From FEN-727 sp036508635 (GTDB lineage: Bacteria; Actinomycetota; Geothermincolia; Fen-727; Anoxymicrobiaceae): 37,225 nucleotides of DNA. The stretch lies in assembly GCA_036508635.1 (NCBI GenBank), contig DATCGY010000052.1:1-37225 (forward strand). Reading direction: 5' to 3'. A program made the translations under genes and the position numbers. The first letter of the stretch is position 1; every line of letters begins with the position of its first letter. This document shows positions 8,344 to 16,150 of this stretch, one piece after another. The notes beneath the pieces were generated by a model that saw only the letters and a list, made by a program, of their open reading frames with translations, was not told where the DNA came from and searched no databases.

Positions 8344-8372
8344 AGACCCGGGTCTGAGAGACGTGGCTCAAG
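8344..8372. repeat. Second copy of palindromic intergenic element
   Basis: A perfect 12-bp palindrome AGACCCGGGTCT (8344-8355) runs into TCTGAGAGACGTGGCTCAAG (8353-8372). The latter matches the reverse complement of the 5137-5156 arm at 17 of 20 positions. It sits between valS and folC and has lost one clear partner arm. Confidence 0.5.
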
Positions 8373-8395
8373 CGGGGATTCGAGGGGGAGTGGAA

Positions 8396-8419
8396 ATGAT
8401 GCAAACAGGCCGATTATGA
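8396..8419 (+). CDS. Possible 7-codon leader ORF coupled to folC
   Basis: ATG at 8396 follows GAGGGGGAG (8382-8390) with ideal spacing and encodes MMQTGRL before TGA at 8417-8419. That stop overlaps the folC start as ATGA. folC has no good ribosome-binding site of its own, so the mini-ORF could deliver ribosomes to it. No experimental support; inference from the layout. Confidence 0.35.
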   Translation: MMQTGRL

Positions 8420-9756
8420 AATACTCCGAAGCAGTTGATTTTCTGGACAGCAAAGTCGTGCTGGGGGTCAAGCCGTCCCTCGACCGCATAAAAGCGGTCT
8501 GTCGCATGCTCGAAGAGCCCGAGGCGGCGTACGACTCGATACAGATCACGGGGACCAACGGCAAGACTTCCGTGTCTCACATGGCGGCGGGAATCCTCAA
8601 GGCCAGCGGCTTCAGGGTTGGGCTGTTCACCTCTCCCCACCTCGAGACCGTTCGCGAGCGGATGACCGTGAACGGCAAGCTTGTGTCGGCATCAGAGTTC
8701 ACCGATGTCCTGAGCGAGCTGAAGCCGGTCATCGAGAAGGCGGAAGCGGAGGTGGATGAAGCACTCACTTACTTCGAGGTCGTCACCGCGATGGCTTTGC
8801 TGTATTTCCGGCGTGAGCAGGTTGATGTCGCGGTTCTCGAGGTGGGGATGGGCGGTCGCTGGGACTCGACGAACGTCGTGGACTGCGACGTCGCGGTTAT
8901 CACCAACGTCGACCTCGACCACGTGAACGAGCTCGGGGACACCCGCGAGAAGATAGCGCGTGAGAAGGCTGGGATAATCAACGAGGGTTGCGTGCTGGTC
9001 ACGAGCGAGCCCGACCGCGAGATCCTGATGCTCTTTGCGCAGCGCTGTGAAGAGCTCGGCGCCGATATGAAGGTGTTCGGTCGCGACTTCAGGCTCGAAT
9101 ATACCCTTGCGTATCGCGTCCGGGGCGAAACTCCGGCACAGATCATCTCCGTCCGGGGACTCGAGGGAAGGGAGTTCAACGAGATAAAGCTGCCGCTTCT
9201 TGGAAAGCACCAGGCGGTCAACGCGGCGTGCGCTATCGCGGCGTGCCAGGCGTATACCGACCGCAAGGAGCGCACCGATTTGGAGAGCTACCGTCGGGCC
9301 CTGGAATCCAGTAGCGTACCGGGGAGGCTCGAGGTGCTCGCCACGCACCCGCTCGTGCTGACTGATGGGGCGCATAACATCCTCGGCATGGACAGGCTCG
9401 CTGCGGCGCTGACCGGTGAGTTCGACTACGAGCGTCTCGTCATAGTCGTCGCCATACTCGCCGACAAGGACGCTCGCGGCATGTTGAAGGTGCTGGGTTC
9501 CATAGCCGATGAGCTCATCCTTACCGAGAACCGCAGCGCCCGTTGCATAAGCGCGCAACGGCTGGGAGACTTCTGCCGGATGGACCGCCAAGAGCACCAG
9601 GTCGAGCCCGATTTCTCCAAGGCCATGAAGCTCGCGTATAATAGCGCGGGGCGGCGAGGGCAGATCTGCGTAACCGGTTCGCTATATACGGTATCGGAGG
9701 CGCGGATCTTCTTCCGCCAGCAGAAAGCCTCGCGCGAGATGAGACAGGACAGGTAG
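8416..9756 (+). CDS. folC: Folylpolyglutamate synthase / dihydrofolate synthase
   Basis: Mur-ligase-like enzyme that adds glutamate to folates and probably also makes dihydrofolate. The P-loop is ITGTNGKTS (about residues 43-51). The central ATPase features are GMGGRWDSTN and NVDLDHVNELG, followed by the EKAGII motif. The C-terminal domain begins near the TDGAHN motif. The length of 446 residues is normal. ATG at 8416 is the natural start but has no Shine-Dalgarno close by; see the overlapping leader ORF. The stop is 11 bases before ndk, and valS-folC-ndk is a conserved order. Confidence 0.95.
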   Translation: MKYSEAVDFLDSKVVLGVKPSLDRIKAVCRMLEEPEAAYDSIQITGTNGKTSVSHMAAGILKASGFRVGLFTSPHLETVRERMTVNGKLVSASEFTDVLSELKPVIEKAEAEVDEALTYFEVVTAMALLYFRREQVDVAVLEVGMGGRWDSTNVVDCDVAVITNVDLDHVNELGDTREKIAREKAGIINEGCVLVTSEPDREILMLFAQRCEELGADMKVFGRDFRLEYTLAYRVRGETPAQIISVRGLEGREFNEIKLPLLGKHQAVNAACAIAACQAYTDRKERTDLESYRRALESSSVPGRLEVLATHPLVLTDGAHNILGMDRLAAALTGEFDYERLVIVVAILADKDARGMLKVLGSIADELILTENRSARCISAQRLGDFCRMDRQEHQVEPDFSKAMKLAYNSAGRRGQICVTGSLYTVSEARIFFRQQKASREMRQDR

Positions 9757-9767
9757 GGGGAATTCAT

Positions 9768-10175
9768 ATGGCGATGGAGCAGACTCTTCTGATCGTTAAA
9801 CCGGATGGTGTGTCGAGAGGGCTTGTCGGTGAAGTCCTGGCGCGTATCGAGCGCAAGGGTTACCGGATAGAGAAGATCGAAGGCAAGGTGATCGATCGCG
9901 ACCTGGCCGAGCGGCACTACGCCGAACACAAGGGAAAGCCGTTCTTCGAGGAACTGATCGAGTACATAACGAGTGGGCTTTCCGTGATTATGGTCATAAG
10001 GGGCGAAAACGCGATTGAGAATGTGAGGGTGATAATGGGCCCGACGAATCCGTTGGATGCCACGCCGGGATCTATCAGGGGTGCATACGCCACAAGCGTC
10101 ACACGCAACCTCGTTCACGGCTCGGACTCACAGGAGAGCGCAGCCAGAGAGATCGCCCTTTTCTTCCCCGAATAA
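9768..10175 (+). CDS. ndk: Nucleoside diphosphate kinase
   Basis: Transfers the gamma phosphate between nucleoside triphosphates and diphosphates. The 135-residue sequence has the family start (EQTLLIVKPDGVSRGLVGEV), the nucleotide site RGENAIENVRVIMGPTNP, and the phosphorylated histidine His117 in the NLVHGSDS motif. Start ATG at 9768 follows TAGGGGGA (9754-9761); ATG at 9774 is a possible but poorer alternative. It closes the valS-folC-ndk group before a long AT-rich gap. Confidence 0.97.
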   Translation: MAMEQTLLIVKPDGVSRGLVGEVLARIERKGYRIEKIEGKVIDRDLAERHYAEHKGKPFFEELIEYITSGLSVIMVIRGENAIENVRVIMGPTNPLDATPGSIRGAYATSVTRNLVHGSDSQESAAREIALFFPE

Positions 10176-10298
10176 TATGGACGGCATATTGTCCCATACC
10201 TTTTAACGGGGAGGGTTGGGGAGGGGGTGGCATGCTCGATCCGGGTTTAGCCATCGATTTATGCGATCTATTCCAACGAGAGCCGACTCTAGTCCGAA

Positions 10299-10334
10299 CA
10301 ATACAACACATTGGGTGTATTGGGTGTTGTATTG
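10299..10334. repeat. Perfect 11-bp inverted repeat with 14-base loop
   Basis: CAATACAACAC at 10299-10309 is the exact reverse complement of GTGTTGTATTG at 10324-10334. The spacing fits either an operator for a dimeric regulator or a weak RNA hairpin. It has no T-run after it, so it does not look like a terminator for ndk. Confidence 0.6.
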
Positions 10335-10465
10335 GTATTCTAATGTTCAAGATGTAAAGTTGTGTTAAAATGGCCGGTGGCGTTATCCGGCAAATTATGC
10401 ATAATCTGATGATTGATGCGGTACCGGGCCGCGGGGTTGTTTGCGCGGTGCTAGTGCCGTCGAAT

Positions 10466-10471
10466 TACAAT
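10466..10471 (+). promoter_or_regulatory. Possible -10 box (TACAAT) close to mreB
   Basis: TACAAT lies 15 bases before the GTG start of mreB. The nearest TTG-type -35 candidate (TTGCGC, 10441-10446) is 19 bases upstream. A transcript from here would have a very short leader that just includes the ribosome-binding site GGGGGAAAG. Confidence 0.25.
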
Positions 10472-10486
10472 GGGGGAAAGTAAACA

Positions 10487-11536
10487 GTGTCTTTAATGGC
10501 TAGGATGCTCGGGTCCGGGTCCTTTGGAAAGGACATGGCGGTGGACCTGGGAACCGCTAACACCCTCGTTTACGTCAAAGGTGAGGGAATAGTGTTGAAC
10601 GAGCCTTCGGTCGTCGCGGTTAACACCATCACCAACGCCATCATCGCCGTCGGCGAAGAGGCAAAGAGGATGGTAGGGCGCACGCCCGCTCATATAGTGG
10701 CCATCAGGCCACTGAAAGACGGCGTGATCGCCGACTTCGATGTAACCGAGAAGATGCTGCGCTACTTCATACAGAAGGTACATCAACGCAGGTCGCTCGC
10801 CAGGCCTCGAGTCGTTGTCGCTGTGCCCAGCGGCATCACGGGCGTCGAGCAGAGAGCCGTCGAAGAAGCCACCATACAGGCGGGGGCAAGGGCCGCGTTC
10901 ATCATCGAGGAACCCATGGCGGCCGCTATCGGCGCCGGGCTACCGATCCACGAGCCGATAGGGAACATGGTCGTGGACATTGGCGGGGGAACGACAGAGG
11001 TCGCTGTGATCTCGCTTGGAGGCATAGTGACCAGCCAGTCGCTCCGAGTTGGAGGCGACGAGATGGACGAGGCCATCATCAATTACATAAAGCGCGACTA
11101 CCAGTTGATGATAGGCGAGCGCACATCCGAGTCGCTCAAGCTAAAGATCGGGTCGGCATTCCCGGTCACCGACGACGAGATGGAAGACGAGATCAAGGGT
11201 AGAGATCTCGCGAGCGGTCTCCCAAAGACCGTGGTCGTCACTGCCGAAGAGATCAGGCAGTCCATCGAGGAGCCCGTCAGCCAGGTGGTCCAGACAGTCA
11301 AAGACGCCCTCGACAGGACACCTCCTGAGCTTGCCAGCGACATCATGGACGAAGGCATAATCCTCGCTGGAGGAGGGGCGCTCCTCAAGGGCCTCGAAGA
11401 GAGGATACGCAACGAGACGGGCATGCCGGTGCACACCGCCAAAGACCCGCTCCTCTGCGTAGCGATGGGTTCGGGCAAGTGCCTCGAGGAGTTCGACATT
11501 ATGAAGAAGGTGTTGATTTCCTCGGCGGGCCAGTGA
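10487..11536 (+). CDS. mreB: Rod shape-determining protein MreB
   Basis: Bacterial actin that forms membrane-bound filaments and guides lateral wall synthesis. Actin-fold phosphate motifs are AVDLGTANTLVYVKG (Asp20) and VVDIGGGTTEVAV (164-171), with the adenosine motif ILAGGGALLKGLEERI near the C-terminus. The length of 349 residues is typical. The start is GTG at 10487, about 10 bases after the GGGGG part of GGGGGAAAG (10472-10480); ATG at 10496 is too far from that site. It is first in the mreBCD-PBP2-rodA operon, so the cell is predicted to be rod shaped. Confidence 0.97.
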   Translation: MSLMARMLGSGSFGKDMAVDLGTANTLVYVKGEGIVLNEPSVVAVNTITNAIIAVGEEAKRMVGRTPAHIVAIRPLKDGVIADFDVTEKMLRYFIQKVHQRRSLARPRVVVAVPSGITGVEQRAVEEATIQAGARAAFIIEEPMAAAIGAGLPIHEPIGNMVVDIGGGTTEVAVISLGGIVTSQSLRVGGDEMDEAIINYIKRDYQLMIGERTSESLKLKIGSAFPVTDDEMEDEIKGRDLASGLPKTVVVTAEEIRQSIEEPVSQVVQTVKDALDRTPPELASDIMDEGIILAGGGALLKGLEERIRNETGMPVHTAKDPLLCVAMGSGKCLEEFDIMKKVLISSAGQ

Positions 11537-11555
11537 TGCGCCCGGAGGAATTCCC

Positions 11556-12419
11556 ATGCCTGCCAATTCCAGGCCCCGGACCAACAGAAACCGGATTATC
11601 CTGATAGTAATCATTATCATATGCGTGACGGTCGTCACTCTCTACGTGAGAGAGAGCGACTCGGGTCCGCTTCACAAGATACAGAACTTCTTCCTCGATC
11701 TCGTCTCGCCCATCGGTGGCGCGTTCGCCAAGATCGTAAGACCCATCAAGGACGGCTTCGTCAACCTGTTCCACCTCCCGTCGCTAAGCAAGGAACGGGA
11801 CGATCTTCAAAGACAGGTGGCCCAGTTGAGGCAGCAGGGCATAAAAAACAAGGAGCTCGAGAACGAAAACTCGGAGCTGAAGCGCCTGATGCGCTGGGAG
11901 GAGACGCAGGCGGAGTTCGAGTTGGTCGGCGCGGACATCGTCGGGCAGTCTCCCGACAATTGGCAGCGCTTGATGATAATAAGCAGGGGCTCCTCCAGCG
12001 GTATCAAGAAATACATGGGGGTTGAAACCGACGAGGGACTGGTGGGGCGCGTCATTTCAGTCGGCTCGAGGTCCTCGATCGTTCAGCTCATCACAGACTC
12101 GAGGTCCGGCGTGGGCGCGCGAGACCAGCGCTCGAGGGAAGCCGGTATCCTGGACGGGCAGAACGGAGACATACTTAAGTTCGATCCCATGAAAGACGAC
12201 GCGGATCTAAAAGAAGGCGACATCATCGAGACCAGCGGCCTTGGCGGTACGTGTCCGCCCGGAGTGATCATCGGGAAGGTAAGCAGCGTCAAGAAGCGCT
12301 CGAGCGGGCTTGCAAGGCTTGTCGAGGTCAAGCCGTTCGTCAAGTTCTCCAAGCTCGATAAAGTGCTCGTAATAATAACGCCGGAGCCGGAATCGGTGAT
12401 CCTCAAGGAGGCACAGTGA
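11556..12419 (+). CDS. mreC: Rod shape-determining protein MreC
   Basis: Bitopic protein that links MreB to the periplasmic synthesis machinery and activates PBP2/RodA. It has a basic N-terminus, one membrane segment (about residues 14-31, IILIVIIIICVTVVTLYV) and a coiled coil (about 70-110, rich in Leu, Gln and Glu). The beta-domain follows, with SPDNWQRLMIISRGSSSGI and GLVGRVISVG. At 287 residues the length is normal. ATG at 11556 follows GGAGGAA (11544-11550). The stop overlaps mreD as GTGA. Confidence 0.95.
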   Translation: MPANSRPRTNRNRIILIVIIIICVTVVTLYVRESDSGPLHKIQNFFLDLVSPIGGAFAKIVRPIKDGFVNLFHLPSLSKERDDLQRQVAQLRQQGIKNKELENENSELKRLMRWEETQAEFELVGADIVGQSPDNWQRLMIISRGSSSGIKKYMGVETDEGLVGRVISVGSRSSIVQLITDSRSGVGARDQRSREAGILDGQNGDILKFDPMKDDADLKEGDIIETSGLGGTCPPGVIIGKVSSVKKRSSGLARLVEVKPFVKFSKLDKVLVIITPEPESVILKEAQ

Positions 12420-12934
12420 GCCGGAACCGCCGCATATTCCTGGCAATCGTGGTCGTGCTGGCATTCGTGCTCCAGCTCTCGGTGTTTCCGCAGTTCAAGC
12501 TCCTGGGCGCCCAGCCGGACCTCATACTCGTGGTCGCGATCGTGGTCGCGGTAACGGATGGGCCTGTCGCGGGCGCCGTCGTCGGTTTCTTCGGCGGCAT
12601 GTTGCAGGACATCGCAAGTCCGCAGGTCATGGGCGTGAGCGCGCTCACAAAGACGCTCGCAGCCTTTATGGCGGGCATGCTCAAAGACTTCTTCATGACT
12701 TACTCGATACTGTTGCCGGTGCTGCTCGTGTTCTTCCTGACGTTTTTCGAGCTGCTCGTCCACCAGGGCGTGCTTCTGGTCCTCGGGCAGGAGCAGCTTC
12801 CGCCGTTGAACGCCGCCACGATGTTCGCATCAGCCCTGTACAATGTCCTGCTTACATTCCTCATCTATCCGCTGCTGAGGAGGTTCCGCTTCCCGGAGAA
12901 GGAGGAATCACTCAGCATGGCCAAGCGTGCCTGA
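12416..12934 (+). CDS. mreD: Rod shape-determining protein MreD
   Basis: Small polytopic membrane protein of the elongasome, 172 residues, with about five hydrophobic segments starting at IFLAIVVVLAFVLQLSVF. The motif QPDLILVVAIVVAVTDGPVAGAVVGFFGGMLQDI is broken by short polar turns as in the MreD family. It starts at GTG 12416, inside the mreC stop (GTGA), which indicates translational coupling. Family assignment rests on position and hydrophobic pattern as well as sequence, since MreD is poorly conserved. Confidence 0.93.
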   Translation: MSRNRRIFLAIVVVLAFVLQLSVFPQFKLLGAQPDLILVVAIVVAVTDGPVAGAVVGFFGGMLQDIASPQVMGVSALTKTLAAFMAGMLKDFFMTYSILLPVLLVFFLTFFELLVHQGVLLVLGQEQLPPLNAATMFASALYNVLLTFLIYPLLRRFRFPEKEESLSMAKRA

Positions 12935-12952
12935 GGGCACTGGTGATCCGTC

Positions 12953-14926
12953 ATGCATTTGATCAATAGAAAAGGCCTGAAGCTAAAACCGGATGAGACG
13001 ACCTACTACCGGCCCGACACCGCGCAGGAGAACCTCCAGCGCCGGATAGCATTGCTGGGCATCGTGATCGCGATAGGTTTCGCCGTTCTGTTCACGCGGC
13101 TGTGGTTCATGCAGATAGTCTCGGGCAACGAGTATCAGAAGAAGGCGGAGGGTAACCGCATAAGGGAAATATCGATCGAGGCGCCGCGCGGGCGGATCCT
13201 CGACCGAAACGGCAAGGTGCTCGTCAAGAACCGTGACGCGCTCACGATTTCAATCGTCCCAGCAGAGCTCAAGGATCAGAAAGAAGAGGTGATCGGGCGC
13301 CTCTCCAAGCTCCTTGCCATGGGCGAGAAAGAGATCGCGTACAAGATCGTAAAAGCGCAGGCCCCCAACAGGCGCGCGGTCCTCATCAAGAGCGACGTGG
13401 GAGAAGAGATACTGACTTACGTCCGCGAGCACCAGGCGGAGTTCCCGGGCGTCGTCGCCGGGAAGAGCCCGGTCCGTGAGTACCCGTACAGCACTCTCGC
13501 CGCTCACGTTATCGGATACCTGGGTGAGATCAACCCCGAGATACTCAAAGAGAAGAAGAGCGAAGGCTACACCGCCGGTGACGAGATCGGCCTCTCCGGA
13601 GTGGAAGCGACGTACGACGAACAGCTCCGTGGGAAGGTCGGCAAGTACAGGCTTGAGGTCGACGCTCAGGGCAACTCCATCCGCGAGATATCACGGGTGG
13701 AGGCTCGTGCCGGGGCGAACATGAGACTCACCGTCGACCAGGACGTGCAGTCGCTCGTCGAGGCCGCCCTAAAGTCGGGCGTTGAGATATCCCGGACGAG
13801 GAACGACCCCGAGGCCAAGACCGCGAAGACCGCCAGGTACCAGGCGACCGGCGCCGCGGCCGTCGTGCTGGACCCCAAGACTGGTGAGGTTATCGCGATG
13901 GCGTCTTACCCGACGTTCAACCTCAACGACTTCGTCGGCGGCATCAGCGAGAAGATCTGGAAAGAGCTGACCGATCCCCTGAACATGTACCCGTTGAACA
14001 ACCGCGCGATAATGAGCGAGCTGCCACCGGGTTCCACCTTCAAGATGGTCACCGCTATGGGAGCGCTGCAGGAAGGCATCGCCAACCCGAATACGATCTT
14101 TGATTGCGAGCACGTCTTCACTGAGGGCGAGTTCAAGAACTACCCAAAATATTGCTGGGGCACGCACCACCAGATAGATTTCTTCAATGCCATTGCGCAG
14201 TCATGTGACATCTACTTCTATAACGTGGGGTACGCCTTCTACAAGCGCCAGGGCACCAACCAGGGCAAACCGCTCTGGGAGTACGCGCGGGACTGGCAGC
14301 TCGGCAAGGCCACCGGCATCGACCTGCCGAGCGAGCAGAACGGGCGCATCCCGAGCCCCGAGTGGAAGAAGGAGTTTAACAAGAAGAACCCCGAGTACCA
14401 GGCTTGGTATCCGGGTGACACTGTTAACATGGCCATCGGCCAGGGAGACATCCTCGCCACGCCGCTGCAAATGGCATACACGTACGGGGGGCTCGCCAAC
14501 AACGGCAAGTTCATGAAGCCTCACATTATGAAAAGCCTCGAGAACGAAGATGGAAAAGTGGTCAAGCAGACCGCGAACGAGACCGAGGCCGAGATACAGC
14601 TCAACCCGACATACGCGAGTTTCGTAACCCAGGCGCTCACCGGGGTTGTCCAGGGCAAAGGAACCGCGGCCGCGACTTTCGAAGGATTCCCCGTACAGCA
14701 GATACCGGTCGCGGGCAAGACGGGAACAAGCGAGATCGCCGGCAAGCAGCCGACCGCGTGGTTCGTATGTTTTGCGCCCGCGAACGACCCCAAATACGTG
14801 ATATGCGTCTCGATCGAGCAGGGCGGACACGGTGGCGAGGTAGCCGCGCCGGTAGCGCGCCGCATCCTTGAGGGGCTCTTCCAGATCCCCGCGGCGGGCG
14901 AGATCAGGCCGAGCCAGGGCGACTAG
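12953..14926 (+). CDS. mrdA: Penicillin-binding protein 2 (elongasome transpeptidase)
   Basis: Class B PBP that cross-links peptidoglycan with RodA. A cytoplasmic basic N-terminus is followed by a membrane anchor (about residues 29-48). The PBP dimerisation domain starts at EAPRGRILDRNGKVL. The transpeptidase domain has active-site Ser361-x2-Lys364 (STFK), a second motif Ser417-Cys-Asp419 in the place of SxN, and Lys589-Thr-Gly591. SxD in motif 2 is common in this PBP group. At 657 residues the length is normal. ATG at 12953 is the only good start, but the site before it (GGTGAT) is weak, so coupling to mreD 18 bases upstream is likely. Confidence 0.96.
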   Translation: MHLINRKGLKLKPDETTYYRPDTAQENLQRRIALLGIVIAIGFAVLFTRLWFMQIVSGNEYQKKAEGNRIREISIEAPRGRILDRNGKVLVKNRDALTISIVPAELKDQKEEVIGRLSKLLAMGEKEIAYKIVKAQAPNRRAVLIKSDVGEEILTYVREHQAEFPGVVAGKSPVREYPYSTLAAHVIGYLGEINPEILKEKKSEGYTAGDEIGLSGVEATYDEQLRGKVGKYRLEVDAQGNSIREISRVEARAGANMRLTVDQDVQSLVEAALKSGVEISRTRNDPEAKTAKTARYQATGAAAVVLDPKTGEVIAMASYPTFNLNDFVGGISEKIWKELTDPLNMYPLNNRAIMSELPPGSTFKMVTAMGALQEGIANPNTIFDCEHVFTEGEFKNYPKYCWGTHHQIDFFNAIAQSCDIYFYNVGYAFYKRQGTNQGKPLWEYARDWQLGKATGIDLPSEQNGRIPSPEWKKEFNKKNPEYQAWYPGDTVNMAIGQGDILATPLQMAYTYGGLANNGKFMKPHIMKSLENEDGKVVKQTANETEAEIQLNPTYASFVTQALTGVVQGKGTAAATFEGFPVQQIPVAGKTGTSEIAGKQPTAWFVCFAPANDPKYVICVSIEQGGHGGEVAAPVARRILEGLFQIPAAGEIRPSQGD

Positions 14927-14941
14927 GTTGGTGCTGTCATA

Positions 14942-16108
14942 ATGATGAGCAGGCCGGGATCAGCGGAATTCTCACCGGGGCTGGTGCGCCAGAGCGCTCC
15001 AAAGGAGATACTCAAGCGTTTTCCGCTCCGCAAGATAGACAAGATGCTTCTCTTCTCGGCGCTTGCTCTCGGGATCTTCGGCGTCATTATGATATTCAGC
15101 GCGACGCGCGCCGATAATCCGTCGACTTACTACCTCAAGCGTCAGTTGATGTGGTTTATCGTTGCGATGTTGATGATGGTGCTCGGGGCGGGTTTCGACT
15201 ACCACAAGATAATGCCGTATTCGAAGATAATCTACGCGATCGTGATTGGTCTGCTGATGATCGTTCTCCTGTTCCCGGCGATCAACGGCGCCCACCGCTG
15301 GATCAACCTCGGCGTATTCCCCCTGCAGCCGTCGGAGCTCGCCAAGGTCGCACTCATCATCATGCTGGCGACTTTTCTGGCCGACCGCCGCCTCGAGATG
15401 ACCTCCAACAGGGATTTCCTGACCGCGCTGGCCTTTGCCGGCGGCATCATGATGTGGATTTTCATCGAGCCGGATCTAGGCGTGACACTGTTGTGCTTCG
15501 TCATAACGGTCGGCATGCTGATGGTGGGCGGAGCGCGGCTCAAACAGATAGGAGTGCTTGGGGCCGCGACCCTGCTCGCGGTCGTGGTGGGCCTTCAGAT
15601 CCACCTTCTGAAGTCGTACCAGCTCACGAGGCTGCTCGTCTTCCTGAAACCCGACCTCGACCCTTTGCACTCAGGCTACAACCTGATGCAATCCAAGATA
15701 GCCATCGGCTCCGGACAGCTCGTCGGCAAGGGGTTGTTCAATGGAACCCAGACGAACCTCAAGTTTATCCCCGAGCACCATACCGACTTTATATTCTCGG
15801 TAACCGGAGAGGAGCTAGGGTTCATCGGAGGCATATTAGTGCTGGCGCTCTTCGCTATCCTCCTCTGGAGAGCCCTGAAGATCGCCCTGACCGCGAGGGA
15901 CTCGTTTGGGACCATTATCGCCGTTGGGATCGTAGTCATGTTCTTCTGGCAGATACTGGTCAACATAGGCATGACGATGGGGATAATGCCGATCACCGGT
16001 GTACCTTTACCCTTCCTCAGCTATGGGGGCAGTTCGCTCCTCGTTAATTTCTTCTGCGTGGGCCTTTTGCTGAACATCGGCATGCGCAGGTTCCCACAGG
16101 GCAGCTGA
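14942..16108 (+). CDS. rodA: Rod shape-determining protein RodA (SEDS glycosyltransferase)
   Basis: Membrane glycosyltransferase that polymerises lipid II and works with PBP2. The 388 residues contain about ten membrane segments. SEDS signatures visible are NGAHRWINLGVFPLQPSELAK, EPDLGVTLL, the extracytoplasmic HHTDFIFSVTGEELGF region with the conserved Asp, and the C-terminal PLPFLSYGGSSLL. Position directly after PBP2 identifies it as RodA and not FtsW. ATG at 14942 or 14945 could be used; neither has a strong ribosome-binding site. It is probably the last gene of the mre operon. Confidence 0.95.
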   Translation: MMSRPGSAEFSPGLVRQSAPKEILKRFPLRKIDKMLLFSALALGIFGVIMIFSATRADNPSTYYLKRQLMWFIVAMLMMVLGAGFDYHKIMPYSKIIYAIVIGLLMIVLLFPAINGAHRWINLGVFPLQPSELAKVALIIMLATFLADRRLEMTSNRDFLTALAFAGGIMMWIFIEPDLGVTLLCFVITVGMLMVGGARLKQIGVLGAATLLAVVVGLQIHLLKSYQLTRLLVFLKPDLDPLHSGYNLMQSKIAIGSGQLVGKGLFNGTQTNLKFIPEHHTDFIFSVTGEELGFIGGILVLALFAILLWRALKIALTARDSFGTIIAVGIVVMFFWQILVNIGMTMGIMPITGVPLPFLSYGGSSLLVNFFCVGLLLNIGMRRFPQGS

Positions 16109-16150
16109 TCGCGGCCGCCTCGAGGCAGGCGCGGAACGGAGTTGATTGAT

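Larger units (their letters stand above)
10176..10486 (+). promoter_or_regulatory. AT-rich control region upstream of mreB
   Basis: This 311-base gap is much richer in A and T than its surroundings. It holds a perfect 11-bp inverted repeat, CAATACAACAC (10299-10309) with GTGTTGTATTG (10324-10334). A tandem 9-bp repeat ATTGGGTGT (10310-10318, 10319-10327) overlaps its loop and right arm. Two -10-like boxes are visible: TGTTAAAAT ending at 10371 and TACAAT at 10466-10471. No gene is seen here. It probably carries the promoter and perhaps an operator for the mre operon; which box is used cannot be told. Confidence 0.5.

Noticed and set aside
10310..10327. Tandem ATTGGGTGT as the start of a CRISPR or iteron array
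   Set aside because: Only two copies occur, with no spacers and no further units, and there are no cas or replication genes nearby.
14201..14209. PBP2 second motif SCD in place of SxN as a defect
   Set aside because: SxD at this position is common in elongasome class B PBPs, and the STFK and KTG motifs are intact.
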